A stretch of 64,000 bases of DNA from Rhodospirillales bacterium (GCA_016712375.1 JADJRE010000002.1:372001-436000); one strand, 5' to 3'. Counted from the first letter of the stretch, positions 9,622 through 19,545 are shown. Notes: generated by a model not told the origin, from the sequence alone. A program made the numbers and translations.

Positions 9622-10044
9622 TCAAGCGATTTCCGCGGCGGTTGCCGGAGGCGCCGCCGCGGCGGAGGGTGCCGCGAGCAGGCCGGCCGCGATATTACGG
9701 TTGATGTCGACCAGGGCCGCGATCGGTTCGGCCGCCGGCTTCGCCAGGAGCTCGAGGGATCGCTTGAACACGAAGACGGCGATGCTGGCGATGTTGTTGC
9801 GAAGCTGCAGCGGCAGCTCGCTGGCATCGTTCCCCATTTCCGCAGCGAAGATCGTCCACAGCTTGCGATTGTACAGCAAAGCCGAATCCAGCTCACTGTA
9901 CAGTTCCGGTGCCCAGCGGCGCCGCAGTTCGTCGAGACGCTGCGCCGCCTGCAACAGAACATCGCCTTCCAGGCGGCGTTGATCGACGAGGCCGCGGCCT
10001 CCACGGCTGTAGGCGCCGACGGCGCGGCGATAAGGATCGGTCAT
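9622..10044 (-). CDS. flaF: Flagellin synthesis regulator FlaF
   Basis: FlaF proteins of alphaproteobacteria act with FlbT to control flagellin production and secretion. The protein begins MTDPYRRAVGAYSRGGRG and contains the family's core LLYNRKLWTIFAAEM, LRNNIASIAVFVFKR and INRNIAAGLLA. I chose the ATG at 10042-10044 because GAAGAAG sits 9 nt upstream; in-frame starts at 10053 or 10062 are possible. The C-terminus after NRNIAAGL is an Ala/Pro tail. It lies downstream of the flagellin terminator, on the same strand as flagellin and flgI. Confidence 0.88.
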   Translation of the reverse strand: MTDPYRRAVGAYSRGGRGLVDQRRLEGDVLLQAAQRLDELRRRWAPELYSELDSALLYNRKLWTIFAAEMGNDASELPLQLRNNIASIAVFVFKRSLELLAKPAAEPIAALVDINRNIAAGLLAAPSAAAAPPATAAEIA

Positions 10045-10183
10045 CGGTACCATCTTCTTCACTGTGGCGGGACACGCACATGCGACGCGTCCTTGATTCG
10101 CCGATGCTAAGACTTCCTGGTGAGGGATCAGTTAACGCTCGGAGAAAAATTCGGACGACCAAGCGAAGAGCCAGGCATCGAGC

Positions 10184-10219
10184 AAGAAAAAGCCGGCGGC
10201 GCGAGGGGGCGCCGCCGGC
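10184..10219 (-). terminator. Rho-independent terminator of the flagellin gene
   Basis: On the minus strand GCGCCGCCGGC pairs with GCCGGCGGCGC: 11 perfect base pairs (10192-10202 with 10209-10219) with a 6-nt loop. The stem is followed by TTTTTCTT. It lies about 30 nt after the expected flagellin stop and shows that the reading frame running on to 9893 is not real. Confidence 0.85.
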
Positions 10220-10247
10220 GGGTAGGCGTGGCTGGTTTCGTGACGTC

Positions 10248-12016
10248 TCACGGAGCAACTGCAGCACGCTCTGCTGAGACTGCGATGCCAGCGACAGTGC
10301 GGACACCGCCAGCTGCTGGCGGGTCTGTAGCGCCATCATCGTCGCACCCTCTTCGTTGGCGTCGGCAACCGTCAGCTTGTCCGCGCCTTCCTTCAGGGTG
10401 CCGATCGTCTCCTTGGTGAAATCCTGACGTGTCTGGATGACGGTCAGGTCGTTCGCCAGGCTCGAGGTGAAGGTCCGCAGCGTATTGGTGGCGCCACGCA
10501 CCGCCGTCAACGCGCTCTCGACACCGGTCGAGTTGCCGAAATTGGCGGCGGTGAGACCCATGCCGGACGAGGTCAGGACCTGGCCCTTGGTGACGATCGA
10601 GGTGCTCCGATCCTCGTTGAAGTCGGTCGTCAGCGAGTCGCCGTTCAGCAGGTTGGTACCACGGTAGCCCGCGTCCTTGACCAGCGAGTCGATCTGGTCA
10701 CGGACCTTGTTGTAGCTCGCCTCGTAGGTAGCGAGGTCTGAGGCCGCCGAGCCCAGATGGATCGATTCAACCGACTGCAGCTGATCAAAACCAGCAGTCT
10801 GCGCGCTCTTCACGCCGAAGCCGAAACGGGCGGTGACGCCGGCTGTCGTCGCCTCGTCGTCCTCGACACCGAACTGAACGGTGCTGACGCTAGCATCTGT
10901 CGAACGGATATTGATCTTGCCGGTTGTCTCATCGAAGCTGGCGGCAAGCGTGCCCTTGAAGTCGACGTTGATGTTATCGACCAGGCCCTGAATGGTCGTC
11001 CCGGCGATGCCGTAACTTTTCTGCGAACCACCATTCACGCTGATGACGATTTTGTCGGCGTCAGCAGCGTTGGCACCGGTGATCAGGTTGGTAGCCGCGG
11101 CGGCATCGGTCTTCAGGGTTGTCAGCGCGTCGCTCGCCCGCGCCGTGCTGTTGGCGCCACGGTAGAGGGCAACTGACGTCAGCGAAGCATCGGCTTTGGC
11201 GGTCATGACCACGTCGTTATACTTGGTGCCGGTACCGTCACCAGCCGAGTCGGTACCATTGGCGACCTTATTGGCGACGCCGCCAAAGCCGAGGGCCTGC
11301 GCGAACGAGACGTTCGCGGAGTCGACGACGTCGGTCGTGCCGGGGGTGGTGTTGTTGCCGACGAACTTCACGGAAACGCTGTTGCCGCCCAGCGCCGTGA
11401 CCTGCAACTGGCCCTTGTCGTCGAGCTTCGCCTGAACCAACGGATTGCCGGCCTTGTCGTCGAGGCTGTTGATCTTGTTGACGAGATCATCGATCGACTT
11501 GGCATTGCCGGCGGTGGTGCCGATGGTTACGACGGACGGGTTCTGCGTGCCGGCTTGGGTAGAGTCGAAGTCGACTGCCGCACCATTCTTGTCGACGACG
11601 GTGAACGTCAGCGTGCTGTGATCGTTGGTGATACCCGCAAGGGTCGTGAGGTCGGTGACCTCTTTCAGGTTGACGCTACCGGCGAACTTTGCCTCCTGCG
11701 CGCCCTTCGTCAGCGCATCGCGGGCCTGGCCGGCGATGGAATTGGCCTGATCGACCAGCTTCGTCAGGTTGGCGACGCCTGTGTCGGCCTGCTTGATGCT
11801 GGAAATGCTCTGCCCCATGCCGTCGAGCAGGTTGTTCAGGTCGGACGCGCGGTCGGTGAGAGATTTGGCGGTGAAGAATGAAACCGCGTTGTCGAGGGCG
11901 CTGTTGACCTTACGGCCGGTCGACAGATGCAACTGCGTCTTGTCCATCATCGCGTTGGTGTTCTGCAGGGACAGCAGATTGGCGCGGATGGAAGCGCTCA
12001 TGACGGTGTCGGACAT
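10248..12016 (-). CDS. fliC: Flagellin (stop codon lost by a frame break)
   Basis: This is the filament subunit. The N-terminal D0/D1 region (MSASIRANLLSLQNTNAMM, then STGRKVNSALDNAVSFFTA) and the C-terminal D1/D0 region (FTSSLANDLTVIQTRQDFTK, MMALQTRQQLAVSALSLAS, QQSVLQLL) are canonical. The roughly 590-residue length comes from two long beta-rich modules in the middle, around residues 120-230 and 300-400. The apparent frame continues without a stop into Arg-rich nonsense. One base added near 10252 places a TGA at 10248-10250, just before a strong terminator. The start at 12016 (MSDTVMSAS) has GGAG 10 nt upstream; MSAS is the alternative. flbT is upstream and flaF downstream. Confidence 0.9.
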
Positions 12017-12138
12017 GTACTGCGTGCTCCGGTTCTGGGGACGATGAAAGCGGAATATTCGTTCCGATCGCCGCAACCATAGCGCTTTCCCGGCCGCAAA
12101 TACAATTTATTAGTTTATATCTATTTTATATACAACTT

Positions 12139-12549
12139 TTAATCTATTTGCCGCACCTCTCCTGAACCAGCCATCACATTGCGCTCGTGGCGAAACAGCT
12201 CGCGCGCCTTCTTCAACGCCTCGTAAAGATTGCCTGCTTCGACCGCCGCTCGCACGGCTGTCGCCAGTGGAAGGGCGCTCGGCGCTGCTTGCACGTAGCC
12301 CTCTAGGAATTCCTCCAGCTGCGCCATGTGGCGGGCACGGCTTTCGCGGAACACGTAAGCGCACTGCAGCGCGAAGTAGATCCGGCTGGCCGGTGTTACC
12401 GCGTCTTCCGGCTGCAAAACGTCGTCGTCGCGCAGGATTGATGCCTCGTTCTTAACAGCGAGCGAGATGGCCCGGCCGCTGACGTTCTCGAGGACAGCGC
12501 CGTTGATGATGACGCGACCGTCCTTGCGCAGATGAATGACCAGGGCCAT
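12139..12549 (-). CDS. flbT: Flagellin translation regulator FlbT
   Basis: FlbT binds flagellin mRNA leaders in Caulobacter-type systems and represses or destabilises them until hook assembly is complete. The 136-residue protein shows the family's N-terminal beta region (HLRKDGRVIINGAVLEN), then the helical part YFALQCAYVFRE, LEEFLEGYV and YEALKKARELFRHE. A very good ribosome site (GGAGGAGGT) precedes the ATG. It is transcribed toward flagellin, with a 122-bp AT-rich leader between the two genes that is a plausible target for FlbT. It is divergent from fliK across a 253-bp control region. Confidence 0.9.
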   Translation of the reverse strand: MALVIHLRKDGRVIINGAVLENVSGRAISLAVKNEASILRDDDVLQPEDAVTPASRIYFALQCAYVFRESRARHMAQLEEFLEGYVQAAPSALPLATAVRAAVEAGNLYEALKKARELFRHERNVMAGSGEVRQID

Positions 12550-12661
12550 GCGGGTGACCTCCTCCCACGCGCGGGGCCATGGACGACGGCCCAGCTCGGA
12601 TGTTGTCGCAGCATCGGGTTAACGAGTCGCAAACGTTGGGGAGGAAACGCGCACCTTTCGT

Positions 12662-12680
12662 CCCGGCAGAAGTTGCCGGG
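12662..12680. promoter_or_regulatory. Palindrome upstream of the fliK promoter, candidate FlbD enhancer
   Basis: CCCGGCA-GAAGT-TGCCGGG has perfect 7-bp arms with a 5-nt spacer. Its centre is about 107 bp upstream of the predicted fliK start site and 120 bp upstream of flbT on the other side. The arms repeat those of the palindrome at 9530-9548. It is a candidate enhancer site for the sigma54 activator FlbD, by position and repetition only. Confidence 0.55.
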
Positions 12681-12751
12681 CCGACACTGGAAAGGTTGTA
12701 ACGCAATACAGAAAAAAGTTCGAATTCAGATGCTTACGGCATTGGCACGGC

Positions 12752-12767
12752 TGGCCTGTGGTTTGCT
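12752..12767 (+). promoter_or_regulatory. Sigma54 promoter of the fliK-flgD-flgE operon
   Basis: TGGCCTGTGGTTTGCT has the -24 GG and -12 GC pairs exactly 10 nt apart. The -12 element TTTGCT is perfect, and the -24 element TGGCCTG is close to consensus. The predicted start is near 12778, 25 nt before the fliK GTG. Confidence 0.5.
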
Positions 12768-12802
12768 CTCAACAAGGCGACCACCGCTTGGAGGCGCCTA
12801 CC

Positions 12803-14326
12803 GTGCACCCGTCGACTTCCTCCACCTATCCAGCAGGTCGTTCGCTGCCGCAATCGTGCGCCGATCCGCGGAGCTTTTCGGCAGCCGGCGACATCGCCGT
12901 CAACGGTCCCGGATTCGCCGAGTTCCTGCGTCCAAGTCTACCGCCGCGCGTCGCCGACTTCGATACGGGGTCGAACTCCCATCCGCGAGCTGAAGTGGAC
13001 CGGGTCCCCAGGCCCGAACGGGAACTTCGCGCCGAGCTGGTGAACGATGGACCGCCGGCACCCGACCGCAAGCGTCCGGCGCCCGCAGTCGCATCGCACC
13101 GGCCAGAGGAGGTGACGGACGAGGAGTTATCTGCCCCTCCCGCCGCCGAAGCGGCCGAGCCAGCCGAGGCGCCTAATTCCAACCCACCTGCGCCGTCCGA
13201 TCCCGGTGATACAAGCGATACAGCAACGACCTCCTCCGAGGAGACGATCGACCCGTCGTCGTCGATGCTGCTTGCCGTTGCCGATGCGCCGCTGCCGATC
13301 ACGACTCAACGGCTCGAAGCCGTGATGATGGATGGGCGGGCCTGCGGTGCACCTGCCAGTGTCTCCGCCGGCGTTGCCAGCACGATCAAGGTGGCCGATG
13401 GCGGCGTGGATGTAGCTTCAGCGACGGCCGTTCCCACGGCGGCGGAGGCCGCGACGCCGCTGGCGGGGCAGGCCACCACTCCGCCGATGGCGCGGGTTAG
13501 CCTGCACGCCGAGCCCGCTTCCTCGGCGCCCTTGGCCGCACCCGCAGCGGAAATCGTTCAGCCCGATACGGTTGTTCCGGCCACCGTCGCATCTGATGCG
13601 GCAACGAGCGCCCAGCCTGAGAAGATAACGGCCGGCGTGGCCGGCGAGAGCACGGGCCGGCAGCAAAACGGCGGGTCGGTTGCGCCACAAGCACCGGAGC
13701 CTTCAGTCGATAGCGAAACGGCCGCTAACGACGCCCTCGCAATGCCCGGCAAGGACGCTGACGTCGGCTACGGAGACGGCGGGGATACCGCTGACAATTC
13801 GGATGAGCGATTGCCCGGAAGCGGGCTCGGGCAAGCCGCAGCAACCGCGGGGCATGCTGCGGCGACCGGACGCTTCGAGATCCCCCGCAACGACGCCCAG
13901 GCGCTGCATTCCCCTACGGCGCAGCTCGCAGCACCGGTGGCCCACGCGGCAAAGACGGGTGTTCAGCGTGTTGAGATTGCGCTCGAACCGGCGGCCCTCG
14001 GTCGGGTTGACGTCCGCCTCGACTTCACCCCCGACGGCCGGGTGAGTGCTTTCTTCGTCGCCGAAAATCGCCAGGCGCTCGACGCGTTGCGCGCGGATGC
14101 GCAGACCCTGGCCCGCGCATTGAGCGATGCCGGCGTGGATACCGGGGGCCTCGGCTTTGGGCTTCGTCACCGTGAGCAGGGCAGCGACGGCGGTGGTTCC
14201 GCCCCGACATTCGGCCGCTCCGGCGGTGAGCCCGGTGGCGACCTTTCGACGGGGCCCGATGTCGTCGGCAATCCCAAGTCTCTCTTCCGGTCCGGTTCGC
14301 CGGGCCGCCTCGACATCCGCGCCTGA
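12803..14326 (+). CDS. fliK: Flagellar hook-length control protein FliK
   Basis: FliK is the secreted ruler that sets hook length and switches the export gate to filament substrates. The N-terminal 370 residues are low-complexity (Ala, Pro, Thr, Asp), as is usual for this ruler. The conserved C-terminal domain is clear: RVEIALEPAALGRVDVRLDF, FFVAENRQALDALR and LARALSDAGVDTGGLGF. The frame opens at 12758, but the GTG at 12803 has GGAGG 8 nt upstream and lies after the predicted sigma54 start, giving 507 residues. It is the first gene of fliK-flgD-flgE. Confidence 0.88.
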   Translation: MHPSTSSTYPAGRSLPQSCADPRSFSAAGDIAVNGPGFAEFLRPSLPPRVADFDTGSNSHPRAEVDRVPRPERELRAELVNDGPPAPDRKRPAPAVASHRPEEVTDEELSAPPAAEAAEPAEAPNSNPPAPSDPGDTSDTATTSSEETIDPSSSMLLAVADAPLPITTQRLEAVMMDGRACGAPASVSAGVASTIKVADGGVDVASATAVPTAAEAATPLAGQATTPPMARVSLHAEPASSAPLAAPAAEIVQPDTVVPATVASDAATSAQPEKITAGVAGESTGRQQNGGSVAPQAPEPSVDSETAANDALAMPGKDADVGYGDGGDTADNSDERLPGSGLGQAAATAGHAAATGRFEIPRNDAQALHSPTAQLAAPVAHAAKTGVQRVEIALEPAALGRVDVRLDFTPDGRVSAFFVAENRQALDALRADAQTLARALSDAGVDTGGLGFGLRHREQGSDGGGSAPTFGRSGGEPGGDLSTGPDVVGNPKSLFRSGSPGRLDIRA

Positions 14327-14352
14327 AGCGCACCCTTTTCAGGAGATCATCG

Positions 14353-15042
14353 ATGATCCTCGGCGCCACATCCACTTCCGCCGCTCCTGCTGCCAGCAAG
14401 GCGACCACCGACCAGAACAAGTTGACCGGCGATCTCAATCGTTTCTTGACCTTGCTGGTCACCCAACTTCAAAACCAGGACCCGCTGGAACCTCTGGACG
14501 CGAACCAGTTCACGTCGCAGCTGGTGCAGTTCGCCTCCGTCGAGCAGCAGATCAACCAAAACGCCAACCTCGAGAAGCTCCTCGCCGCGCAGACAGGCAG
14601 CGGCGTCGGGGCGTCCATGGGCTATCTCGGCAAAACGGTTGAAGCCAAGGGATCCGTGATCGCTTTGCAGGAAGGTTCCGCTGACGCCACGTACACGCTG
14701 GCTGCGAAGGCGACGGATGCTGTGGCGATCGTCCGCGATGCCAGCGGCAAGACCGTCTACTCGTCGAAAGTCGACCCCGCCGCCGGTCGGCACTCTTTCC
14801 ATTGGGATGGCCGGACGACCGAAGGCCGAGCGCTCGACGACGGTACGTACAGCTTGCAAATCCTGGCAAAGAATTACACCGGCGCCCCCGTCGCGGCGAC
14901 GCAGACCTGGTTCGGCCGCGTCACCGGTATCGGCGGCGGTACCGACGGCGCGATGCTCAACATCGGCCACGATCAACTTCGGCTGGCCGATGTGCTGTCA
15001 GTCCAGGAAACAGCCGAAGGCGCCGCCGCCACTACGCACTGA
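14353..15042 (+). CDS. flgD: Flagellar hook cap protein FlgD
   Basis: FlgD is the scaffold that caps the growing hook and lets FlgE polymerise. The N-terminal signature FLTLLVTQLQNQDPLEPLDA and FTSQLVQFASVEQQI are textbook. The C-terminal half has the FlgD Ig-like/tudor region (SFHWDGRTTEGRALDDGTY). The length of 229 residues is typical. AGGAG lies 8 nt before the ATG. It is 26 bases after fliK and 69 before flgE. Confidence 0.95.
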   Translation: MILGATSTSAAPAASKATTDQNKLTGDLNRFLTLLVTQLQNQDPLEPLDANQFTSQLVQFASVEQQINQNANLEKLLAAQTGSGVGASMGYLGKTVEAKGSVIALQEGSADATYTLAAKATDAVAIVRDASGKTVYSSKVDPAAGRHSFHWDGRTTEGRALDDGTYSLQILAKNYTGAPVAATQTWFGRVTGIGGGTDGAMLNIGHDQLRLADVLSVQETAEGAAATTH

Positions 15043-15111
15043 TGGACGGCGACCTCTAGCCCGGCCTGGGTCCAACTTCTTTTTCTCGTTCTCGTGGCAA
15101 GGAGAATCGAC

Positions 15112-16774
15112 ATGAGCCTCTTCGGCGCAATGAACGCCGGCGTCTCCGGTCTCGCTTCACAGTCAAGCGCGATGGCGGCGATCTCGGACAACATCACCAA
15201 CGTGAACACGATCGGCTACAAGGGCACGAAGGTCGACTTCCAGACGCTGGTGACCCGTCAATCGTCGAACACGCACTACGCCTCCGGCGGCGTGCGTCGC
15301 GCCCCCGCAGCGACATCGACGTTCAGGGGCTGTTGCAGGCCTCGGCTTCCACGTCGGATCTGGCGATTTCGGCGACGGCTTTTCTTGGTGAACGAGGCGG
15401 CACAGCCGGGGTCATCGGATCAATACATGTTCAGCCGCGCCGGTTCATTCTACACCGACGACCTCGGATTTCTGAAAAACACCGGCGGCTACTACTTGCA
15501 AGGGTGGCCGACGGACCGGCAGGGCAACATCGTTCTGCCGAGCAATCAGACCGGACTGACCAACCAGAACATCATCTCCAACCAGTTTTTGGAGACGATC
15601 AACCTGAACCGGGTCGGCGGCACGGCGGACGAGACGACCAACATTTCAATCGGCGCCAACCTGCCGGCCTTCGATGCCGTAGGCGGCAGCCACGATATCG
15701 ACGTGCAGTTCTTCGACACCCTTGGCAACAGCAACGCGGCGGCGTTCACCTTCGCCAAGTCGGCAACCAACCAATGGGATCTGACGGTCGAGCCGCCGAA
15801 GGATCCAGCTTCCGTCACCCTTTATGATGGCGCCGGGAGTGTCTACCGCAGCACCGGTCAGCTCGAATTCACCGCCATGCCGACAGCCGGCAACACCGTT
15901 GTCGTCAACGGCACGACCTACACCTACGGGGGAGCCAACTGGCCCGCCGCCGTCAACCTGCCGGCGGCCGTCGCTAATCTGGTCACGGCGATCGGCGGTG
16001 ACGCAGCCTTCGGCACGCCCGCCAGCGGCAAGAATACGGTGGCGCTGAAAAACGCCGCGCCGACGACCATCCTGCTCGGCGGCGGCAGCAATGCCGCCGG
16101 CAGCGATTTTACGATCAACGCGGCCGGCTGCAGTGCGATCCGGGAAAGTCTTCTTCAGTCGCCGACATTCGGAGTGTTCAAGCAGGGGACGCCGCTGGCA
16201 CCGGCGATCGCCTTCAATTCCCAGGGCGTTCCAGCTGCCTTCGGCGTTACCGCAATGGCGGTAACCGGCTTCGTCAGTGGCGCCGCGTCGATGGACGGCA
16301 GCGTCGTCGACGTGAACCGCATCGCTCTCGATTTCGGCTCCAAGGACGAGGCGGATGGGATCACGCAGCTTAGCGCCGAGTTTACGCCAAACTTCATCGA
16401 GCAGGACGGTGCCCGCTTTGGCACCTTCAGCGGCGTAACTATCTCCAGCGACGGTCAGGTGCGCGTTGTTCGACAACGGTGAGCGTCGGCCGATCTATCG
16501 CCTTCCGCTCGTCACCTTCGTGAATCCCAACGGGCTGGAAAGCAAGAGCGGCAACGTCTGGACGACCACCGAGGCATCCGGCAATCCCACCCTGCGCACG
16601 GCGGATAGCGGGCCGGCCGGCCAGATCGTCCAATCGTCGCTCGAGGCTTCCACCGTCGATATCGGGCAGGAGTTTACCAACATGATCGTCGTGCAGCGGG
16701 CCTACTCTGCCGCGACCCGCATCATCAGCACGGCCGACGAAATGCTAGACGAGCTGGTGCGCATCAAGCGGTAA
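15112..16774 (+). CDS. flgE: Flagellar hook protein FlgE (frameshifted)
   Basis: FlgE is the hook subunit. The start MSLFGAMNAGVSGLASQSSA and DNITNVNTIGYKGTKVDF are diagnostic, and AAGGAG lies 7 nt upstream. Near 15298 the frame slips, and the true sequence (DIDVQGLLQASASTSDLAIS) lies in another frame until about 15380, where it slips back at LVNEAAQPG. A third break near 16462 separates TISSDGQVR from FDNGERRPIYRLPLVTF. The C-terminus, ending SSLEASTVDIGQEFTNMIV and RIISTADEMLDELVRIKR, is intact. With three breaks repaired the protein has about 554 residues and includes a beta-rich insert (about residues 245-340) resembling modules in the flagellin. Confidence 0.87.
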
Positions 16775-16802
16775 ACGCGGGCGGTAAATCGGCGGTGCGG
16801 CG

Positions 16803-16817
16803 TTAACCTCGCGTTCA
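16803..16817. promoter_or_regulatory. CtrA-like box before fliF
   Basis: TTAACCTCGCGTTCA fits TTAA-N7-TTAA with one mismatch, 67 bp upstream of the fliF ATG. CtrA boxes of this form control early flagellar operons in many alphaproteobacteria. A single near-match in GC-rich DNA is only suggestive. Confidence 0.3.
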
Positions 16818-16883
16818 TGACATATCTCTACGGTCGCTCCCGACGCGGATCTGGCATCGCCAGCCGCATGGGCGGGAGTAACC

Positions 16884-18530
16884 ATGGAGTCGTTGCGCGC
16901 CTTCGTCCGCACCCTGGGTCCGGTCCGGCTGGCCGTGCTTGGCAGCGTCGCCCTGGCGCTCGCCGGCTTCTTCATCTGGATGATCGCCCGCGCTGCCCAG
17001 CCTCCGATGGCGCTGCTGTACGGCGACCTGGAGGTAAGCGAAGCTGCCAAGATTACCGCGCAACTCGACGCCGCCCGCATTCCCTATCAGCTCAACGGTG
17101 GGGGTCTGCGGTTCTTGTCGCGGCCGATCAGGTTGCCCGCACCCGCATGACCCTGGCTGAGCAGGGGTTACCGTCCGGCGGTTCGATCGGCTATGAAATC
17201 TTCGACGGATCCAACGCCTTGGGCAGCACCAACTTCCAGCAGAACGTCAATCTGGTGCGCGCCCTGGAAGGCGAGCTGTCGCGAACCATCCGAGGCATCG
17301 CCGACGTCAAGGCGGCGCGCGTCCATCTGGTGCTGCCGCAGCGCGAGTTGTTCAGCCGCGATAAGCCGCAAGCGAGCGCCTCCGTCCTGTTGCAGATGCG
17401 CGGTCGTAGTCGACTGGCGCCGACACAGGTCGCCGCCATCCAGCAACTCGTTGCCTCGGCGGTGCCGGCCCTGACCGCCGGTCGTATCTCCATCGTTGAC
17501 AACGCCGGAACCCTCCTCAGCGAGGGGAACGATGGCGCCGATCCCGTGGCAGGTTCCGTAGCCAAGGCTGATCAGCGCCGACGGAACCTGGAGACCCACC
17601 TGTCGCAGACGATCGAGCAGCTCGTCGAGCGTACCGTCGGCGCCGGAAAGGTGCGCGCCGAGGTATCCGTGGACATGGATTTCGATCGCATCGACAGGAG
17701 TGAAGAGATTTTTGATCCCGAAGGACAAGTGGTGCGATCGACGCAAACGGTCGATCAAAGCGGCAGCAACCGTCAAGGCACGTCCCCACCTGTCAGCGTC
17801 GCTACCAACCTGCCGGACGCTCAGCCCGTCCCCGAACAGAGTGACCGCGAGCTCAGCAGCGACAAGCGCAGCGAAGAGACCGTCAACTACGAGATCTCGG
17901 AGAGAAAGTCATCAATCACGTCCGCGAGGCAGGCATCGTCAAGCACTTGTCGGTCGCCGTGCTGGTCGACGGTACCTGGAGCAACGACGCACAAGGGGAG
18001 AGAACATACCAGCCGCGTAGCGCCGACGACCTGCAGCAGCTGACCACGTTGGTCCGCAGCGCGGTGGGCTACAACGCCGAGCGCGGCGACAAGGTAGAAG
18101 TCGTGAGCATGCGGTTCGCCGACGCGGAATTGCCGGCGGCCCCGGGCGCCGAGAACTTCCTCGGACTGGAAAAACAGGATCTGTTCAAGCTCGGCGAGTA
18201 TGTCGCGCTGCTGCTGCTCGGCGTCCTGGCGTTGCTGCTGGTCGTCCGTCCGATTGTCGCCAAGGCGATCGATACCGTTGGGTTAGCGCCGCTCGGCCCG
18301 AAGACCGAGTTGCTGGCGGGGGCTATTTCCAACCCGGCGTTGACCGGGCCGGCAGGAGCTTATGACAGCGACGGCGGGCTGGAAGAAATGATCGACATTA
18401 ACCGCGTTGACGGACGGGTGAAGGCTTCGTCGGTGAAGCGCGTATCCGAGATCGTCGACAAGCATCCGGAAGAGTCGCTGGCGATCCTTCGCACCGCTGG
18501 ATGCACACCGAACGTGAGGGCAGGCGATGA
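16884..18530 (+). CDS. fliF: Flagellar MS-ring protein FliF (frameshifted)
   Basis: FliF forms the inner-membrane MS ring on which the flagellum is built. The N-terminus has a transmembrane helix (VRLAVLGSVALALAGFFIWM) and MALLYGDLEVSEAAKI. A break in a run of five G near 17105 changes frame to SAVLVAADQVARTRMTLAEQ, then the ring-building motif GSIGYEIFDGSNALG. A second break near 17908 leads to KVINHVREAGIVKHLSVAVL, and the second membrane helix lies at about 18180-18250. A third break near 18497 restores the conserved end WMHTEREGRR and a TGA at 18528-18530. That stop overlaps the fliG ATG. Full length would be about 548 residues. Confidence 0.87.
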
Positions 18531-19545
18531 CCCGATCCACAGGCGGACATGCGAGCGTCAGCGGTCCGAAAAGGCGGCGACGTTCATGCTGGCGATCGGC
18601 GAGACGCAGGCGGGCAAGCTGCTGCAGATGATGGACGAGGAAGAAATCCGTACGTTGTCTCAGGAGATGGCTCACCTCGGGACGGTGGACTCCGACTCGG
18701 TGGAAGACCTGCTGCTCGACTTCGGCCGGCACATATCCAGCACCGGCGCCCTGGTCGGCACCTATGAATCGACCGAGAGGCTGCTCTCGAAGATCCTCGA
18801 CGGAGATCGCGTCCGGCACATCATGGAAGAGATCCGCGGTCCTTCCGGCCGGACGATGTGGGACAAATTGGGAAACGTCAACGAAGCGGTGCTCGCCAAC
18901 TACTTGAAGAACGAGTATCCGCAAACTGTCGCTGTCGTCCTCTCCAAGATCAAGCCGACGCATGGAGCGCGCGTCCTGTCGCTGCTGCCTGAAAACTTCG
19001 CCCTAGAAGTCGTGATGCGCATGCTGCGGATGGAGACGGTGCAGAAAGAGATCCTGGAGCAGGTCGAACGCACCCTGCGTACAGAATTCATGACCAATCT
19101 AGCGCGTACGCATCGCGGTGACGCGCACGAACTTGTTGCTGAGATCTTCAACAACTTCGACCGCAGCACAGAGAGCCGTTTCATGATTGCGCTGGAAGAG
19201 CGCAATCAGGATTCGGCACAGCGGATCAAGCAGCTGATGTTCACTTTCGAGGACTTGCAGCGGCTTGATGCGTCGGGGGTGCAGGTCCTGCTGCGCCAGG
19301 TTCCGAAAGAGCAGCTGCAGGTCGCCCTGAAGGGCGCCTCGGAAACGTTGAAAGCGCTGTTCCTGAAGAACATGTCGCAGCGTGCCGGGAAGATGTTGCA
19401 GGAAGACATTGCCGCCATGGGGCCGGTGCGGCTGCGCGACGTCGATGAGGCGCAAGGCGCGATCGTCGCCGCCGCCAAGACGCTGGCCGATGCCAACGAG
19501 ATCATCCTCGCCGGGAGCGGCGCTACCGAAGAGATGGTCTACTGA
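18527..19545 (+). CDS. fliG: Flagellar motor switch protein FliG (frameshifted near its start)
   Basis: FliG is the rotor protein that binds FliF and takes torque from the stator. The ATG at 18527 overlaps the fliF stop (ATGA). It reads MTRSTGGHASVSGPK and then needs one extra A in the AAAA run near 18562 to join AATFMLAIGETQAGKLLQMM. The rest is intact: SSTGALVGTYESTERLL, the middle-domain EHPQ-type region (NEYPQTVAVVLSKIKPTHGA) and the C-terminal torque helix LMFTFEDLQRLDASGVQVLL. It ends TEEMVY. As printed, the frame from 17947 fuses the FliF tail to FliG, which I regard as an artefact. Confidence 0.9.

Noticed and set aside
9893..10247. C-terminal extension of flagellin by about 120 residues
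   Set aside because: It is Arg/Pro-rich nonsense after a canonical flagellin end, crosses a strong terminator (10184-10219) and overlaps flaF.
12744..12751. TGGCACGG as the -24 element of a sigma54 promoter
   Set aside because: No TTGC lies at the required distance; the overlapping site at 12752-12767 has the correct spacing and was kept.
17947..18526. A natural fusion of the FliF C-terminus to FliG
   Set aside because: The frame joins them only because of a break near 18497 and another near 18562; a separate fliF TGA and fliG ATG overlap at 18527-18530, as in related operons.
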